A stretch of DNA of 64,000 nucleotides from JACVRW01 sp963827065 (GCA_963827065.1 CAWGZM010000014.1:124001-188000), one strand, 5' to 3'; numbered from the stretch's first letter, positions 1 to 9,483 are shown. Notes: generated by a model from the letters alone, not told the origin. Made by a program: numbers and translations.

Positions 1-86
1 ACGGGATGCGTCCTCCTTTGCGGCGAAGCCGTTAGGGGCACTTCTACTCCGGGGGGCGTTTCATCAGGGTTACGCAGCGCGTTACA

Positions 87-1637
87 ATGCGGCGGCTCGG
101 CCCCGACCAGGGAAGAGGGTGGGTGCCCGCCAACCCATGGCTTGCGATCGACGCGGCCACATCACCGCGTAGGCGGGCGCGCGAGCTGAAGCGGCTGTGG
201 GAGCGGTTCGTCGGCGATGGGAAGTTGGGCGCGGTGCGCCCGCCGATCGCCGACTCCTGGCGCCGCTCGCACGAAGCCGGGGTCGATCCTTCAGGCGAGC
301 ACCTCGCACCGGTCCTCGCCGACGAGGAGGAGACCTCGGCGCGCCTGGACGTGCACCCGCTGGGCGCCGCGCTGCCCTTGATCGAGGACAGCCTCACGGC
401 CATCGCAGACGAGTCGGCCCACCTCATCGTCGTCAGTGACGCCGATGGGCTCCTCCTGTGGATCGGGGGCAACGCGAGGGTGCGCATGGCCGCCGCCGAC
501 TCGATGAACTTCACCGAGGGGGCTCTGTGGAGTGAGAACGGAGCAGGCACCAATGCGATCGGAACGGCCCTGGCCGCCGACCACGCCGTCCAGGTCTTCG
601 CGGCCGAGCACTTCAACGAGATCGTGCAGAGCTGGACCTGCGCGGCGGCTCCCGTCCACGACCCGGACACCGGCCGGCTGCTCGGCATCGTCGACCTCAC
701 CGGCAAGATGACGACGGTGCACCCGCATAGCCTCGCCCTGGCCACGACCACGGCCAAGACGGTCGAGGCCCAGCTGCGCTGGGCGATGCACGAGCGGGAT
801 GACCAGCTCCGTGCGCGCTACCACGAGCGGCTCGCGACGGTGGCCGATCCGCGCGCGCTCGTCAGCTCGAGCGGGCGGGTGCTGGCCGACCGTCCCGACG
901 GGTGGCTGCAGGGGCAACGCCTCGAGGTGCCCGCCGGCGGCGGCGAGCTCGTGCTGGATTCGGGGACGCGCGCATTCGCGGAGCCCGTCGGCCACGAGGA
1001 GGCCTTTGTCGTTCGCGCCGTCGCGACCGACGGCGCAGCGCGACATCGTCCGCTGTTGAAGCTGACCCTGCTGGGGCGCGACCGTGCCGGTGCCGAGCTG
1101 GGCGGGCGACCGATCCAGCTCAGCCGCCGCCACTCCGAGGTCTTGGCGCTGCTGTCGATGCAACCGGGGGGGATGACGAGTGAGGAGCTGGCCGCCGATC
1201 TTTACGGGGACCCCGGGACGTCGAGCACCACCCGGGTCGAGGTCCATCGCCTGCGCAAGCTTCTCGGCCGGTGGCTGGACGCCGATCCGTATCGGCTGTC
1301 GGGCGACGTCGAGTCCGACGTCGCGCGCGTGAAGGGCCTGCTCGACCGCGGCTCTGTCAGGAAGGCGGTCGAGCTCTACGACGGACCGCTGCTGCCGCAC
1401 TCCGAAGCGCCGGGCGTGGTGCGTGAGCGCGAGTCCCTGGACGCCTGGCTGCGGCAGGCGGTGATGACCGCCGACGAGGACGACACGCTCTGGGCGTGGG
1501 TCCAGTCACCCTCGGGGCGCGAGGATCTGGGGGCGTGGAAGCGTCTGCTCGCCCGGCTGCACTACCGCGACCCGCGGCGCAGCCTCGCCGTGTCCGAGGT
1601 CCGGCGGCTGCGCGAGGCGTACGCCGTCGATCGCTAG
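87..1637 (+). CDS. GAF-domain transcriptional regulator with C-terminal winged helix
   Basis: The protein has 516 residues. Residues 51-68 carry the RPPIADSWRRS...AGVDP signature of AcoR-type activators. A GAF sensor domain follows (about 75-235, with the conserved ENGAGTNAIGTAL segment near 150). There is no AAA+ sigma-54 module. Instead residues about 342-400 look like an OmpR/SARP-type winged helix (RHSEVLALL...TSEELAADLYGD...RVEVHRLRKLLG). Proteins with this layout are usually ligand- or redox-responsive activators of nearby catabolic genes in actinobacteria; the ligand here is unknown. The ATG start was chosen because homology begins shortly after it. The stop overlaps by three bases with the stop of the convergent helicase gene. 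The 86 bases before it hold no gene. Confidence 0.85.
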   Translation: MRRLGPDQGRGWVPANPWLAIDAATSPRRRARELKRLWERFVGDGKLGAVRPPIADSWRRSHEAGVDPSGEHLAPVLADEEETSARLDVHPLGAALPLIEDSLTAIADESAHLIVVSDADGLLLWIGGNARVRMAAADSMNFTEGALWSENGAGTNAIGTALAADHAVQVFAAEHFNEIVQSWTCAAAPVHDPDTGRLLGIVDLTGKMTTVHPHSLALATTTAKTVEAQLRWAMHERDDQLRARYHERLATVADPRALVSSSGRVLADRPDGWLQGQRLEVPAGGGELVLDSGTRAFAEPVGHEEAFVVRAVATDGAARHRPLLKLTLLGRDRAGAELGGRPIQLSRRHSEVLALLSMQPGGMTSEELAADLYGDPGTSSTTRVEVHRLRKLLGRWLDADPYRLSGDVESDVARVKGLLDRGSVRKAVELYDGPLLPHSEAPGVVRERESLDAWLRQAVMTADEDDTLWAWVQSPSGREDLGAWKRLLARLHYRDPRRSLAVSEVRRLREAYAVDR

Positions 1638-4153
1638 GCCGCCGAGCGTTCCTCGGCGTCGCCCGGCTCGTCCGAGCCCGCCGGATCGGTATCCGGCTCG
1701 TCCGAGCTGTCCGGCTCCTGGGCGTCCCCGTTCGTCTGCTGCGCCTGCACGAGCGCCGCGTCCTCGGCTCCCTCGGCGTCGCCACCGCCGCCCTTGCGCC
1801 GGCGCCGGCGGCCGCCGCGCTTGCGCTTGCCCTTCGGGAAGTTCCGCAGGAGCTCGCGCGCCAGCGCGCTCGGCTTGCGGGCCATGCGCATCCGCGCGCC
1901 GTCGAGCACCTGCTGCGCCTCGGGCGTATGCGCGAGCGCGGCCGCCAGCAGCGCGGCCGACAGCCTGCGGTCCTGCTTGCGGGCCGCCTGCACGAGCCGG
2001 CGGGCGTTACGGGCGTGGGCCGCGCCGGCGGAGTTGACGAGCAGGCCGAGCAGGCGCTTCGTCTCCGGCCAGCGCTGAACGGCGTACTCCTCGTGCACCT
2101 CGCGCGAGTACTCGGCAAGGTGCCAGAGCCAGCGCGCCGCCTGGTCGCGGCGGCCGATCTGCTTCTCGGTCAGCGCCTGCAGGAGCAGCTTGACGCCCTC
2201 CCGGCGCTCGTCGCGCGACCAGCCGCCCACGATCTCGACGGCGTCGTCGAAGGCCTCGGCGTCGCGCAGGTTGCCGACCTCGGAAAGCGCGCGCAGGCGC
2301 AGCTGCGTGTTGCGGTTGCGGCGCAGGCAGGTGACGAGGAAGAGCCGGCGCAGCTCGCCGGTCTGGTCGAAGTGGAGCATCGCCTTCGCGCGCCGCCAGT
2401 TGTTGGAGGCCACGCGCGCGCCCGCGAGCATCGCCCAGGCCTGCTGCTGGCCCCAGGTCAGGTGCTCGACAGCCATTCGCCAGAGCTCGCGCTCGAAGAC
2501 CTGCGCGCGCCGCTCCTCGTCGGCGGTCACCGGCACGACCCGGCGCTCGACGCGCAGCCGGCGCCCGCGGCCGCGGCGCACCGGACCTACGACGATCGCA
2601 CCGCCGCGGTAGACGTCGCGGTCGAGCAGGGAGTGAAGCGTTACCACGGGGTCGTCGTTCGGCGTCGCCGGGTGGACGAAGTCGACGACGATGCCGGCCT
2701 CCTTGCCGGGCGTGCGCCGAGTGACGCGGCCGACGCGCTGCTGGTAGATGCGCTTCGAGGCGGTCGGCGCGAGATGCATGCAGACCGTCGCGCGCGGCGA
2801 GTTCCAGCCCTCGGCGAGCAGCTGGGCGTTGACGAGGACGTCGATCTCGCCGGCCTCGTAGGCGGCGAGGATGCGCGTGAGCTCGCGCTTGGGCGTCTCG
2901 CCGGAGACGGCCTTCGCCTTGATGCCCGCCTCGCGGAAGGCCTCGGCCACGTTGTGCGCGTGGCGCACGCCGGCCGAGTAGACGACGCCCGGCAGGTCCT
3001 TGAAGCGCGTCTTGTACAGGTCCGCCACCGCGAGGTTGAAGGGGGTCTGGTCGAGCAGGGCGGCCAGCTCTTCCTGGTCGAAGTCCTGGTCGACCTCGCC
3101 GCGCCGCAGCGGCACCTTCGAGATAGAGCGCACGCCCACGCCCGGCGGGATGCGCACGCAGCGGAGCGGCGCGATCACGCCGCGGCGGGCGGCCTGCGCG
3201 AGGTCGAAGCGAGAGGTCTGAGTAGGGAAGAGGTCGGTGACGTGGCGAGCGATCAGCGCACCGGTCGCGGTCATGCCGACGAACACCGGGCCGACCCACT
3301 GGCGGATCGCGGCGCTCGTCTTCTCGCCGAGCGCGGTGTGGGCCTCGTCGCAGATGACGATCGTGTAGGCGTCCGAGACCTTGCCGGCGTTGCGCACGAA
3401 CCACTGGTAGGTCTCGACCGTCACCGGCCCGCCCGCGCGCGGCTCGCCCGCACCGTTCTTCAGGAGCGGCGCCGAGATGCGGTCCTTGTAGCCGCGGTCG
3501 CGCAGCTCGCCCATGAACTGGTCGACGAGGTTGCGGCGGTGGGTGAGGATCAGGATGCCGCCGGTGCGCGAAGCCTCGACGAAGCCGAGCGCGGCGACCG
3601 TCTTGCCGGCGCCGGTGGCGTGCTCGAACCAGAAGCGCCGCGCGGCCCCGGGATCCTCGAGCTGCGCCTCGGATGCCGCCTCCTCCTCGGCCGCCTCGTC
3701 CGGATCCCAGTCGAGCGGCTCCTCGTCCGGAAGCTCGTCGCCCTCGAGCTCGACCTCACCGGTGTGGAGCTCCTCCGAGGTGGCCGCCTGGCGGCCGTTG
3801 TGTGACAGCTGCAGCTCCGTCGTGAGCGCGATCAGCGTGCCGGACAGCGCGTCGACCTGGTGAGCGGACAGCTTGGCCTCGTCGGCCAGGTGCGGCTCGT
3901 CCTCGGACAACAGGCGCTCGAGGCCGAGCATGAGCGAGTACTTGCGCCGCCACTCGACCGAGGGCTCCTCACGGCCGCTCTCGATCTCCTCGAGCGCCGC
4001 GTACAGCGCCAGGCGACGGGCGGTCCCGGCTGCAAGCGCGACCTTGGGGTCCTCCCCTTCGAGCACGAAGGGTTCGCGCGCGAATTCTTCGGCGCGCTTC
4101 AGGTCTTCACCGGAGACCGGCGAGGCTTCAGCCACGGAGCTTGTTTCAGCCAC
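1634..4153 (-). CDS. DEAD/DEAH-box SF2 helicase
   Basis: An 839-residue ATP-dependent helicase. A Q-motif-like segment (LSAHQVDAL) sits at about 96-104. Walker A (HATGAGKTVAALGF) is at about 178-191. The DEAH box (VICDEAH) is near 275 and the MTATG motif III follows. The second RecA domain carries AEGWNSPRATV and the arginine-finger helix QQRVGRVTRR. The C-terminal 150 residues are helical, then a very basic stretch (KGKRKRGGRRRRRKGGG) and an acidic tail, probably for nucleic-acid contact. An acidic linker of about 70 residues separates the Q-like motif from Walker A, which is unusual. Closest in type to the type III restriction/ResIII-like helicases, but no nuclease or methylase partner is nearby, so a repair or RNA role is equally possible. 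Confidence 0.85.
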   Translation of the reverse strand: MAETSSVAEASPVSGEDLKRAEEFAREPFVLEGEDPKVALAAGTARRLALYAALEEIESGREEPSVEWRRKYSLMLGLERLLSEDEPHLADEAKLSAHQVDALSGTLIALTTELQLSHNGRQAATSEELHTGEVELEGDELPDEEPLDWDPDEAAEEEAASEAQLEDPGAARRFWFEHATGAGKTVAALGFVEASRTGGILILTHRRNLVDQFMGELRDRGYKDRISAPLLKNGAGEPRAGGPVTVETYQWFVRNAGKVSDAYTIVICDEAHTALGEKTSAAIRQWVGPVFVGMTATGALIARHVTDLFPTQTSRFDLAQAARRGVIAPLRCVRIPPGVGVRSISKVPLRRGEVDQDFDQEELAALLDQTPFNLAVADLYKTRFKDLPGVVYSAGVRHAHNVAEAFREAGIKAKAVSGETPKRELTRILAAYEAGEIDVLVNAQLLAEGWNSPRATVCMHLAPTASKRIYQQRVGRVTRRTPGKEAGIVVDFVHPATPNDDPVVTLHSLLDRDVYRGGAIVVGPVRRGRGRRLRVERRVVPVTADEERRAQVFERELWRMAVEHLTWGQQQAWAMLAGARVASNNWRRAKAMLHFDQTGELRRLFLVTCLRRNRNTQLRLRALSEVGNLRDAEAFDDAVEIVGGWSRDERREGVKLLLQALTEKQIGRRDQAARWLWHLAEYSREVHEEYAVQRWPETKRLLGLLVNSAGAAHARNARRLVQAARKQDRRLSAALLAAALAHTPEAQQVLDGARMRMARKPSALARELLRNFPKGKRKRGGRRRRRKGGGGDAEGAEDAALVQAQQTNGDAQEPDSSDEPDTDPAGSDEPGDAEERSAA

Positions 4154-4315
4154 AGGGGATCAGGCGCTTCTCGTAAGGGGGACGAGCCGAGCTGGGCCGT
4201 CGAGCCTCAGCGGGGCCGCCCGTCGTGCCGGCGCTCTCACGACTTCCCGCGAGCGTCGGCGTGCCAAGTCCTAGGTGGACGGCGGCATCAGCTATTACAG
4301 CACACGGAAGCCGAA

Positions 4316-4867
4316 ATGGGGTCTGCCATCCTTCGCCGGGTGCGCCGCCTCGCGCCCTTTCTCGCTGTGATCGTCCTTGTCGTCGGAGGGGTGCTGCTGG
4401 TGCTCCTGAGCGGAGGCTCGGACGACGAGCCGGCGCCCTCCGCGAGCGTGCAGAACGCCGCGCCGGCGCGCTTCCTCGACGGCGGCCGCGAGGCCTTCGA
4501 GGAGCGGATCGCCTCGGAGCGCGGCCAGCCGGTCGTGGTGAACAAATGGGCGTCCTGGTGCGGGCCCTGCCGCTACGAGTTTCCTTTCTTCCAGAGCCAG
4601 GAGAGGAAGCGCAGCGGCGACGTGGTGTTCCTCGGTGTCAACTCGAACGACAACAGGGGCGACGCCGAGGACTTCCTGGCCGAGTACCCGGTCGACTTTC
4701 CGCACTTCGAGGACCCGCAGCTGGAGGTGGCGGCCTCGTTCAACGCCGTTCAGGCCTTTCCCGCCACGGCGTTCTACGACTCGAAGGGCGAGCTCGCATA
4801 CGTGCATCAGGGCGGCTATCCGGACGAGAAGAAGCTGGCCGCGGACATAGACCGCTACGCTCGCTGA
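4316..4867 (+). CDS. Membrane-anchored thioredoxin-like protein (TlpA/ResA family)
   Basis: The 183-residue protein begins with a short basic segment and one strong transmembrane helix (about 12-32). An extracytoplasmic thioredoxin fold follows. The redox motif WASWCGPCRYEFP gives the CxxC, and the cis-proline region is AFPATAFYD. TlpA/ResA proteins reduce disulfides outside the membrane, for example during cytochrome c maturation, but no cytochrome genes are here. The ATG at 4316 was chosen because it sits right before the membrane anchor; longer in-frame readings run back through the opposite helicase gene. It heads a run of plus-strand genes, 7 bases ahead of the GNAT gene. Confidence 0.85.
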   Translation: MGSAILRRVRRLAPFLAVIVLVVGGVLLVLLSGGSDDEPAPSASVQNAAPARFLDGGREAFEERIASERGQPVVVNKWASWCGPCRYEFPFFQSQERKRSGDVVFLGVNSNDNRGDAEDFLAEYPVDFPHFEDPQLEVAASFNAVQAFPATAFYDSKGELAYVHQGGYPDEKKLAADIDRYAR

Positions 4868-4874
4868 CCCGCCC

Positions 4875-5297
4875 GTGGAGGTTCGCGAAGTCCGCAACGA
4901 CGACGAGCTGGCCGCAGCGCTCACGCTGCGCGAGAGGGTCTTCTGCGAGGAGCAGGGCGTCTCCGCCGACGCGGACCGCGATGGCCGCGACGACGAGGCC
5001 ACGCACATCGTCGCGGTCGAGGGCAAGCGCGTGATCGGGACCTGCCGGCTCCTGTTCCGCGGAGGCGTCGCGCGGCTCGGACGGCTGGCCGTCGAGCCCG
5101 AGCGCCGCGGGGACGGCGTGGCTGGCGCGATCCTGCGCGAGGCCGACGCGGTCGCGCGCCGCGCCGGCGCCGAGGCGATCTCGCTGCACGCTCAGACCTA
5201 CGCCAGGCAGCTCTACCTCCGCGACGGCTACCTCGAGCGCGGTGCGACCTTCGTCGAGGAGGGCATCGAGCACGTGTCGATGGAGAAGCCGCTCTGA
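4875..5297 (+). CDS. GNAT family N-acetyltransferase (ElaA-like)
   Basis: A 140-residue acetyl-CoA-dependent acetyltransferase starting with GTG. The first half (LRERVFCEEQGVSADADRD, then VVAVEGKRVIGTCRLL in slightly varied form) resembles the ElaA/YjcF branch. The acetyl-CoA loop is in LGRLAVEPERRGDGVAGAIL. The C-terminal strand LHAQTYARQLYLRDGY is also typical. The substrate is unknown. Its stop overlaps the probable CTG start of the GalT-like gene, which suggests translational coupling. Confidence 0.85.
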   Translation: MEVREVRNDDELAAALTLRERVFCEEQGVSADADRDGRDDEATHIVAVEGKRVIGTCRLLFRGGVARLGRLAVEPERRGDGVAGAILREADAVARRAGAEAISLHAQTYARQLYLRDGYLERGATFVEEGIEHVSMEKPL

Positions 5298-6283
5298 GCC
5301 CTGAGCTCCGCATCGACCCGCTCTCGGGGCTGAAGGTGATCGTGGCCGGCGAGCGCGGCTCGCGTCCGGGCGCCTTCCTGGACGTGGCGCCACGCCCGCC
5401 GATCGACCGCGAGCGGGACCCGTTCGCAGCCGGCCACGAGGACCAGACGCCGCCCGAGCTGTACGCCCTGCGCGCGGACGGCAACTGGCGCGTGCGCGTG
5501 GTGCCGAACCTCTACCCCGCGCTGTCGCCCGGAGAGCCGGAGGACGACGGGGACCCGCTCGCGAGCGGTCGCGGCGAGCCGAACCTGTTCGCGGCGCGGC
5601 CGGCGCTCGGCGCCCACGAGGTGATCGTCAACGCGCCCGACCCGGTCAGCTCGCTGGCCGAGCTCGAGCCCGACCAGGTCGAGACGGCGATGTCGGTCTG
5701 GCGCGAGCGGATGCGCACGCACTCGGATGCGGCGTATGTCCACATCATCGTCAACGAGGGCAAGGAGGCCGGGGCGTCGCTGCCGCATACGCACGCGCAG
5801 CTCTACGCCCTGCCGTTCGTGCCCGCGCAGGTGGCGCGCGAGCGCGAGCGCTTCACGGCCTACTCGGACCGCACCCAGGGCCGCAACCTGCTGGAGGACC
5901 TGCTGCAGGAGGAGGTGAAGAGGCGCGAGCGGATCGTGGCGATCGACGAGGAGGCCGTGGCGCTCTGCCCGTTCTCGGCCCGGGTTCCCTTTCACCTGCA
6001 GATCGTGCCGCGGCGGCCGGCGGCTCGCTTCTCGGACGACGGGCCGCTCGGCGCGCGGCTGCTGCACGAGACGCTGTCGCGGCTCGGCGCGGCGCTCGGG
6101 ACGTTGCCGCCGCTCAACATGTGGGTGCGGACCGCCCCGCGCGACGCAGAGCGCTTCTGCTGGCGGATCGAGATCATGCCGCGGCTCGCCCAGCTCGCGG
6201 GGCTCGAGATCGGCACGGGCGTCCATCTGAACGTCCTCGCGCCCGAGGCCGCGGCGGAGCGGCTGCGCGCCGCCAGCGTGTAG
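5294..6283 (+). CDS. Galactose-1-phosphate uridylyltransferase-like HIT-superfamily enzyme
   Basis: Related to GalT, which moves UMP between UDP-glucose and galactose-1-phosphate. Seen: the N-terminal ELRIDPLSGLKVIVAGERG block, the VVPNLYPAL block, and the active-site region ASLPHTHAQLYALPF, in which the HPH triad reads H-T-H. A second half follows (CPFSARVPFHLQIVPRR). The first standard start is GTG 5336, but the conserved N-terminal block begins upstream, so CTG 5294 is taken as start. It overlaps the previous stop as CTGA and has GGAG eight bases before it. No other Leloir genes are adjacent, so related activities such as dinucleotide-polyphosphate phosphorylase cannot be excluded. Confidence 0.8.
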   Translation: MSPELRIDPLSGLKVIVAGERGSRPGAFLDVAPRPPIDRERDPFAAGHEDQTPPELYALRADGNWRVRVVPNLYPALSPGEPEDDGDPLASGRGEPNLFAARPALGAHEVIVNAPDPVSSLAELEPDQVETAMSVWRERMRTHSDAAYVHIIVNEGKEAGASLPHTHAQLYALPFVPAQVARERERFTAYSDRTQGRNLLEDLLQEEVKRRERIVAIDEEAVALCPFSARVPFHLQIVPRRPAARFSDDGPLGARLLHETLSRLGAALGTLPPLNMWVRTAPRDAERFCWRIEIMPRLAQLAGLEIGTGVHLNVLAPEAAAERLRAASV

Positions 6284-6297
6284 CGTCCCCGCGCGCC

Positions 6298-6891
6298 GTG
6301 CCGCCGACCGTACGACAGATTCCGATGTTCGCCGCCGAGCCGCCCCAGGAGCCGCTGCCGTACGGGCGCTGGGGAGAAGCGCTCGCGGAGCACTTCACGG
6401 CGAAGTGCGAGACGCCCGTGGGCGACATCAATTGGTTCCCGGACCGGACCTGGGCGGGTCGCACCTACGTGCCTGCCACGGCGCCGGCCGAGGACGGCGG
6501 CGAGTGGTTCGGCTTCGTCTCCTACACGCGCGAGCACGAGGGCGCGCAGGCCGTCGATTTCGAGGCCGAGGCCGACTTCACCGAGGAGACGGCGGCGATG
6601 AACCCGGACTGGTCGCTCGATCTCTCGGATCAGGAGATCGGCCACTGGCGCGGGACCGGGGGCAAGCGCGGAATCATCACGCTCGTCTGGGGCGTCGCGC
6701 TGGTGGCAAACGGAGCGGTGGCGACCGCGGAGCTCGGGCCGGACACGACCGACCAGTGCGAGCTCGTCGACAACCGCTTCACGCTCGTATCGCTCGATGC
6801 CTACACGGGCGACTACGTCGAGGTCCGCCTCTACGGCGGCCGCGGCGCCGAGCTGGCGCGCGAGTCGCTCTACGAGGACGACGACGAGTAG
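6298..6891 (+). CDS. Hypothetical protein
   Basis: Not recognised. About 197 residues, acidic, soluble and without a signal peptide. It is rich in Trp and aromatic residues in the first half (NWFPDRTWAGRTYVPA), followed by an alternating beta-rich pattern ending in an acidic tail (ESLYEDDDE). GTG 6298 was chosen; ATG 6325 is an alternative in the same frame. Neither has a clear ribosome site. It lies between the GalT-like gene and thiI in the same direction, so it may be cotranscribed. Confidence 0.6.
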   Translation: MPPTVRQIPMFAAEPPQEPLPYGRWGEALAEHFTAKCETPVGDINWFPDRTWAGRTYVPATAPAEDGGEWFGFVSYTREHEGAQAVDFEAEADFTEETAAMNPDWSLDLSDQEIGHWRGTGGKRGIITLVWGVALVANGAVATAELGPDTTDQCELVDNRFTLVSLDAYTGDYVEVRLYGGRGAELARESLYEDDDE

Positions 6892-6927
6892 AACGCCGCC
6901 CCGCGGCGCGCTACTTTCTTCCTGCTC

Positions 6928-8127
6928 ATGGAGGATTTGCGCGCGGAGCGCTGTGTACTGCTGAAGTTCGGCGAGCTCGCGCTCAAGGGCCGCAACCGGC
7001 CCTCGTTCGTCGCCGTGCTCGAGCGCAACCTGCGGCGGATGGCGCGCGACCTCGGCCCGCTCGAGATCCGCCGCCGCGGCGGAGTCTTCATCGTCACGGG
7101 CGGCGAGCCGCAGGAGACGCTCGTCGACCGTTGCCTGGCGCTGCCGGGAGTGAGCGTCGTGCAGCCGGGGCTGCGCTGCGAGCGTGATCCCGCGGCCGGC
7201 GCCGACGCCGCCGTCGCGCTGCTGCGCGGGCGGCCGGGGCGCACCTTCGCGGTGCGCTCCAGGCGCCGCGACAAGCGCTATCCACTGCGCTCCGTGGAGC
7301 TCTCGCGCGTGATCGGCGAGGCGGTGAGGGTGCGCCTCGGCCTCGAGGTGGACCTGTCCGCCCCGGACCTCGAGCTCCACGTCGAGCTCGACAACAAGGA
7401 GCTGCTCGTCTCGTGCGAGCGGCTGCGCGGGGCGGGTGGCCTGCCGGTCGGGTCGAGCGGGCGCGCGCTCGTGCTCCTATCGGGTGGCCTCGACTCGCCG
7501 GTCGCGGCCTACCGCATGATGAAGCGCGGCCTGCGCTGCGACTTCCTCCACTTCTCTGGCCGGCCGTTCACCGGGCCGGAGTCGATCTACAAGGCATACG
7601 CGCTGGTCGGCCGGCTCGATCGCTTCCAGGGCGGCTCGCGCATGTTCGTCGTCTCGTTCGGCCCGGCACAGCGGCGGCTCGCCACGGCCGGCGCCGGCCG
7701 CCTGCAGGTGCTTTCGCAGCGCCGCCTGATGGTGAAGGTCGCGTCCGAGCTCGGCCGCCGCGAGAGCGCCGAGGCGCTCGTGACGGGCGACTCGCTCGGC
7801 CAGGTGGCCTCCCAGACGCTGCCCAACCTCGCCGTGGTGGAGGAGGCGTCGGAGCTGCCGCTGCTGCGGCCGCTGATCGATCGCGACAAGTCCGAGATCG
7901 TCGAAATCGCGAAGCAGCTCGGCACCTACGACATCTCGATCCTGCCCGACGAGGACTGCTGCCAGCTCTTCTCCTCAGGGCTCGCCGTGACCCGCGGCCA
8001 GTCCGACGACCTGCGCCAGATCGAGCGGACCGCGGACATCGAGGACCTGGTCGACGGCATCGTCGAGTCCGCCCAGCTGTACCGGCCGCGGCTCGAGGAG
8101 GAGCGGCCGGCACTTGCGCCCGTGTGA
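6928..8127 (+). CDS. thiI: tRNA 4-thiouridine synthetase ThiI
   Basis: A 399-residue enzyme that adenylates uridine 8 of tRNA and inserts sulfur; in some species it also supplies sulfur for thiamine. The N-terminus (KFGELALKGRNRPSFVAVL) is the typical ferredoxin-like/THUMP start. The PP-loop motif is LVLLSGGLDSPVAAYRMM. The segment ALVTGDSLGQVASQTL and the cysteine pair in DEDCCQLF are conserved. The protein ends without a rhodanese domain, as in Bacillus-type ThiI, so a separate cysteine desulfurase must deliver the sulfur. A tRNA-Arg gene follows 21 bases downstream. Confidence 0.95.
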   Translation: MEDLRAERCVLLKFGELALKGRNRPSFVAVLERNLRRMARDLGPLEIRRRGGVFIVTGGEPQETLVDRCLALPGVSVVQPGLRCERDPAAGADAAVALLRGRPGRTFAVRSRRRDKRYPLRSVELSRVIGEAVRVRLGLEVDLSAPDLELHVELDNKELLVSCERLRGAGGLPVGSSGRALVLLSGGLDSPVAAYRMMKRGLRCDFLHFSGRPFTGPESIYKAYALVGRLDRFQGGSRMFVVSFGPAQRRLATAGAGRLQVLSQRRLMVKVASELGRRESAEALVTGDSLGQVASQTLPNLAVVEEASELPLLRPLIDRDKSEIVEIAKQLGTYDISILPDEDCCQLFSSGLAVTRGQSDDLRQIERTADIEDLVDGIVESAQLYRPRLEEERPALAPV

Positions 8128-8148
8128 TCGGGCTATCGTCTTCCTCGG

Positions 8149-8450
<302 letters not shown>

Positions 8451-8520
8451 AGTTGCGCCGGTCCTTGCCTGCTGTGTTGGGAAGGCGTAGCGTTTGCGCG
8501 GACGAGCCCAGGAGGTTGAC

Positions 8521-8694
8521 GTGCCTGGAATAAAGGAACGGCTCAGCAAGCGTCGGCTTGAATGGAAGGCCCGGCGAAAGGAGCGCGCCGTGGCCCGCGC
8601 GACAGACCCGCGAAAACTTGCGCGCCGCTCCCGAATCGACGAGGTGGAAGCCAACTCTCCCGAGATGAGTCTTTGGTCCCCAAAGGACCACTAA
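8521..8694 (+). CDS. Small basic hypothetical protein
   Basis: Not recognised. 57 residues, strongly charged and helical in the first half (KERLSKRRLEWKARRKERAV), ending EMSLWSPKDH. The GTG start has an excellent ribosome site, AGGAGG at 8510-8515, five bases upstream; this is the main support. It lies next to the integrase remnant and may belong to the same decayed element. Confidence 0.5.
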   Translation: MPGIKERLSKRRLEWKARRKERAVARATDPRKLARRSRIDEVEANSPEMSLWSPKDH

Positions 8695-8898
8695 CGCCGT
8701 TCCGGCAGCAAGGGCGGCGAACCGGATACTCCTAATCGCGATTCAGTTCACGGGCTTCAGGCGATGCGCGCCCGGCAGCGGCGGCACTATCTCTCGCGGC
8801 CGCCTGGTTGGGGTGGGATCAGAGCTTTGGGGCTCGTCCGCGAATGCATCCGAGCGGACTACTCGCCACGCCGTTGCGCGCCCGCGACAGAGGAGCGG

Positions 8899-9483
8899 CT
8901 AGCGGTGTTGCTCGATTAGGAGGCGTGCCATCGATCGGGCTCGCTGTGCCGCTTGGGCGTCCCCCTCGGTGGCGGAGACGATCGAGCCCTTCATGAGAAT
9001 GTGCCACGAGTGCGCGAAGGACGCTGGGTCACGCAATTCGGCCTCCTCTGCAAGACGACCCACGACCGTTCGGATGCTCGCAAGATGCCGGACGCTGGCC
9101 TGGCCGGCGGGATGTGCGCGGCCCATCTCGAGTAGCACGTTGATGAATGAGCAGGCTTCGAAGTCGTCGCGCTGGAACCATTCGTCGAACAGCTCGAAGA
9201 TCGCGAGAAGCTGCTCCTCCGGTGTGGTGCCGCGTCGCCTCGCCTCAGCCTCGACCCATGCCAGCGTCCAGCGCTCCTCGCGGCGCTCGAGGAACGCGAT
9301 CACCAGGTCGTCCTTGGACGGGAAGTGGCGATACAGGGTTGCCTTTGCTACCCCAGCCCGTTCGATCACCTCGTCCACGCCTACGTCGCGGATCGCACGG
9401 CGCGAGAAGAGTTGGTACGCGGTGTCGAGGATGCGATCCCGCGCATCCGGCTTCGATTGCGGGATGGCTTTCACGGCCGACAC
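8899..9483 (-). CDS. TetR family transcriptional repressor
   Basis: A 194-residue TetR-type regulator. The N-terminal helix-turn-helix is standard: RDRILDTAYQLFSRR...VDEVIERAGVAKATLYRHFPSKDDLVIAFL (about 15-62). The C-terminal ligand domain is variable (LFDEWFQRDDFEACSFINVL). A perfect 14-bp palindrome lies 20 bases upstream of its start and is the probable operator. The target gene is not obvious, since the divergent neighbour is a sigma factor more than 200 bases away; autoregulation is likely. Confidence 0.9.
   Translation of the reverse strand: MSAVKAIPQSKPDARDRILDTAYQLFSRRAIRDVGVDEVIERAGVAKATLYRHFPSKDDLVIAFLERREERWTLAWVEAEARRRGTTPEEQLLAIFELFDEWFQRDDFEACSFINVLLEMGRAHPAGQASVRHLASIRTVVGRLAEEAELRDPASFAHSWHILMKGSIVSATEGDAQAAQRARSMARLLIEQHR

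Noticed and set aside
1496..3805. A 769-codon open frame opposite the helicase gene
   Set aside because: It is antisense to a clear SF2 helicase and has the composition expected from high-GC third-position bias; no domain is visible.
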